From Guillardia theta CCMP2712 (Eukaryota > Cryptophyceae > Pyrenomonadales > Geminigeraceae), in the NCBI RefSeq assembly GCF_000315625.1, contig NW_005434590.1, positions 179,560-212,337 on the forward strand: a stretch of DNA of 32,778 bases, written 5' to 3'. Shown here piece after piece: positions 32,349-32,778 of the stretch. The notes under the pieces are model-generated. The model ran no database searches. It was not told the origin of the DNA and worked only from the letters and a program-made list of their open reading frames with translations. Both the position numbers and the translations under genes were made by a program. Position 1 is the first letter of the stretch. Each line of letters begins with the position of its first letter.

Positions 32349-32642
32349 TCATCTCCTGATGAACACAACATCGGCTTCTTCGTCTTCAGCGCTGATTTCT
32401 TCTAACGGGAACGAGAGGTACCAGGCAAGCCACTCAGAATCAAATTTTGCTGCAGTCTCGTCGCCCTGCTCTATCAACACTCTACTAAGAGCCTGAAGGG
32501 TCAGTGGTGACTCCTACACCCCAGTCAGCTCTTTGTCGACATCAGCAAGAGAACATCTCACCACAGATTTCATAGCCTCTTGATGCTTCAGGAGCAAGCT
32601 TGCTGAGAGAGCCATAGCTTGTCTTGACATGGCCATAGCGTT
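32349..32642 (-). CDS. Partial unrecognised gene, last two exons
   Basis: Two exons on the minus strand: 32642-32562 (27 codons, amphipathic helix with MAMSRQAMALSASLLLKHQ) and 32492-32349 (48 codons ending TGA, with ALSRVLIEQ, SEWLAWYLSF and an acidic tail). The intron 32493-32561 is GT-AG (gtgaga...ttcag), in phase, of the typical size here. An acceptor (ctcaag) precedes the first exon, so upstream exons probably lie beyond the window edge; alternatively the gene starts at the ATG within this exon. No family recognised. The plus-strand open frame over the same place is less protein-like. Confidence 0.45.
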
Positions 32643-32778
32643 CTTGAGTGAGGCAAGGGCCAAATATCACAAGAAATGGAGGAAACAGGGATGGGTTTGA
32701 CGGGACGGAAAGAGGAAACGGAGCTTACGGAAGGGGCAACGGCGAGCGCAAGGAAGGAAGGCGGGGCGGGGGGGGGGG

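Noticed and set aside
32137-32496. 119-codon plus-strand frame at the right end
   Set aside because: The opposite strand has two in-phase exons with better splice signals and more protein-like sequence.
32760-32778. Terminal G-run as a telomere or regulatory element
   Set aside because: Too short and cut by the window edge; could also be an assembly artefact.

Overview
The window is nuclear DNA from an intron-rich, gene-dense protist. All genes are broken by GT-AG introns, many of them only 45-60 nt long. Gene content (exportin-T, a DNAJC17-type splicing J-protein, an ATG1/ULK kinase with its C-terminal domain, and a rhodopsin-histidine kinase with receiver domains) fits a photosynthetic or photosensory alga. 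A cryptophyte such as Guillardia theta is my best guess, but this is inference; no marker in the window proves it.

Layout: (1) 136-5328, minus strand, exportin-T (XPOT/LOS1/PAUSED), which I could rebuild as 12 phase-consistent exons of exactly 1000 codons; its introns are packed with microsatellites. (2) 5329-7561, intergenic, with a G-rich stretch, a GAAA repeat and a very GC-rich block. (3) 7562-8581, plus, single-exon DNAJC17/Cwf23-like J-protein. (4) 8582-9903, intergenic with small repeats. (5) 9904-13176, plus, a five-exon gene for an undescribed protein with PAS/LOV-like domains lacking the flavin-binding cysteine, followed by four copies of a tryptophan-rich repeat. (6) 13177-15640, a GC block followed by GGGGTA/CCCCAC-rich DNA that switches strand. 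(7) 15641-18296, plus, ATG1/ULK autophagy kinase in seven exons. (8) 18338-about 23660, minus, a hybrid histidine kinase rhodopsin: N-terminal extra membrane helix, rhodopsin with a retinal lysine, HisKA, HATPase, one degenerate receiver and one intact receiver. It converges on the ATG1 gene with 41 bp between the stop codons. (9) 23661-26698, a third C-rich/GC-rich island. (10) 26699-31787, plus, a multi-exon scaffold protein, SH3-PDZ-coiled coil-SH3, with a short repeated QAQWA motif. (11) 32349-32642, minus, the last two exons of an unrecognised gene that runs off the window.

The genes are unrelated housekeeping, autophagy and signalling functions; nothing indicates an operon or a shared pathway. 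The most interesting items are the enzyme-type rhodopsin with a Gln in place of the usual Asp/Glu counterion, the PAS plus Trp-repeat protein, the SH3-PDZ-SH3 scaffold, and a family of composite GC-rich / GGGGTA-rich islands that sits in intergenic gaps. Exon models were built by eye from splice signals, reading phase and family resemblance; no alignment or search was run.
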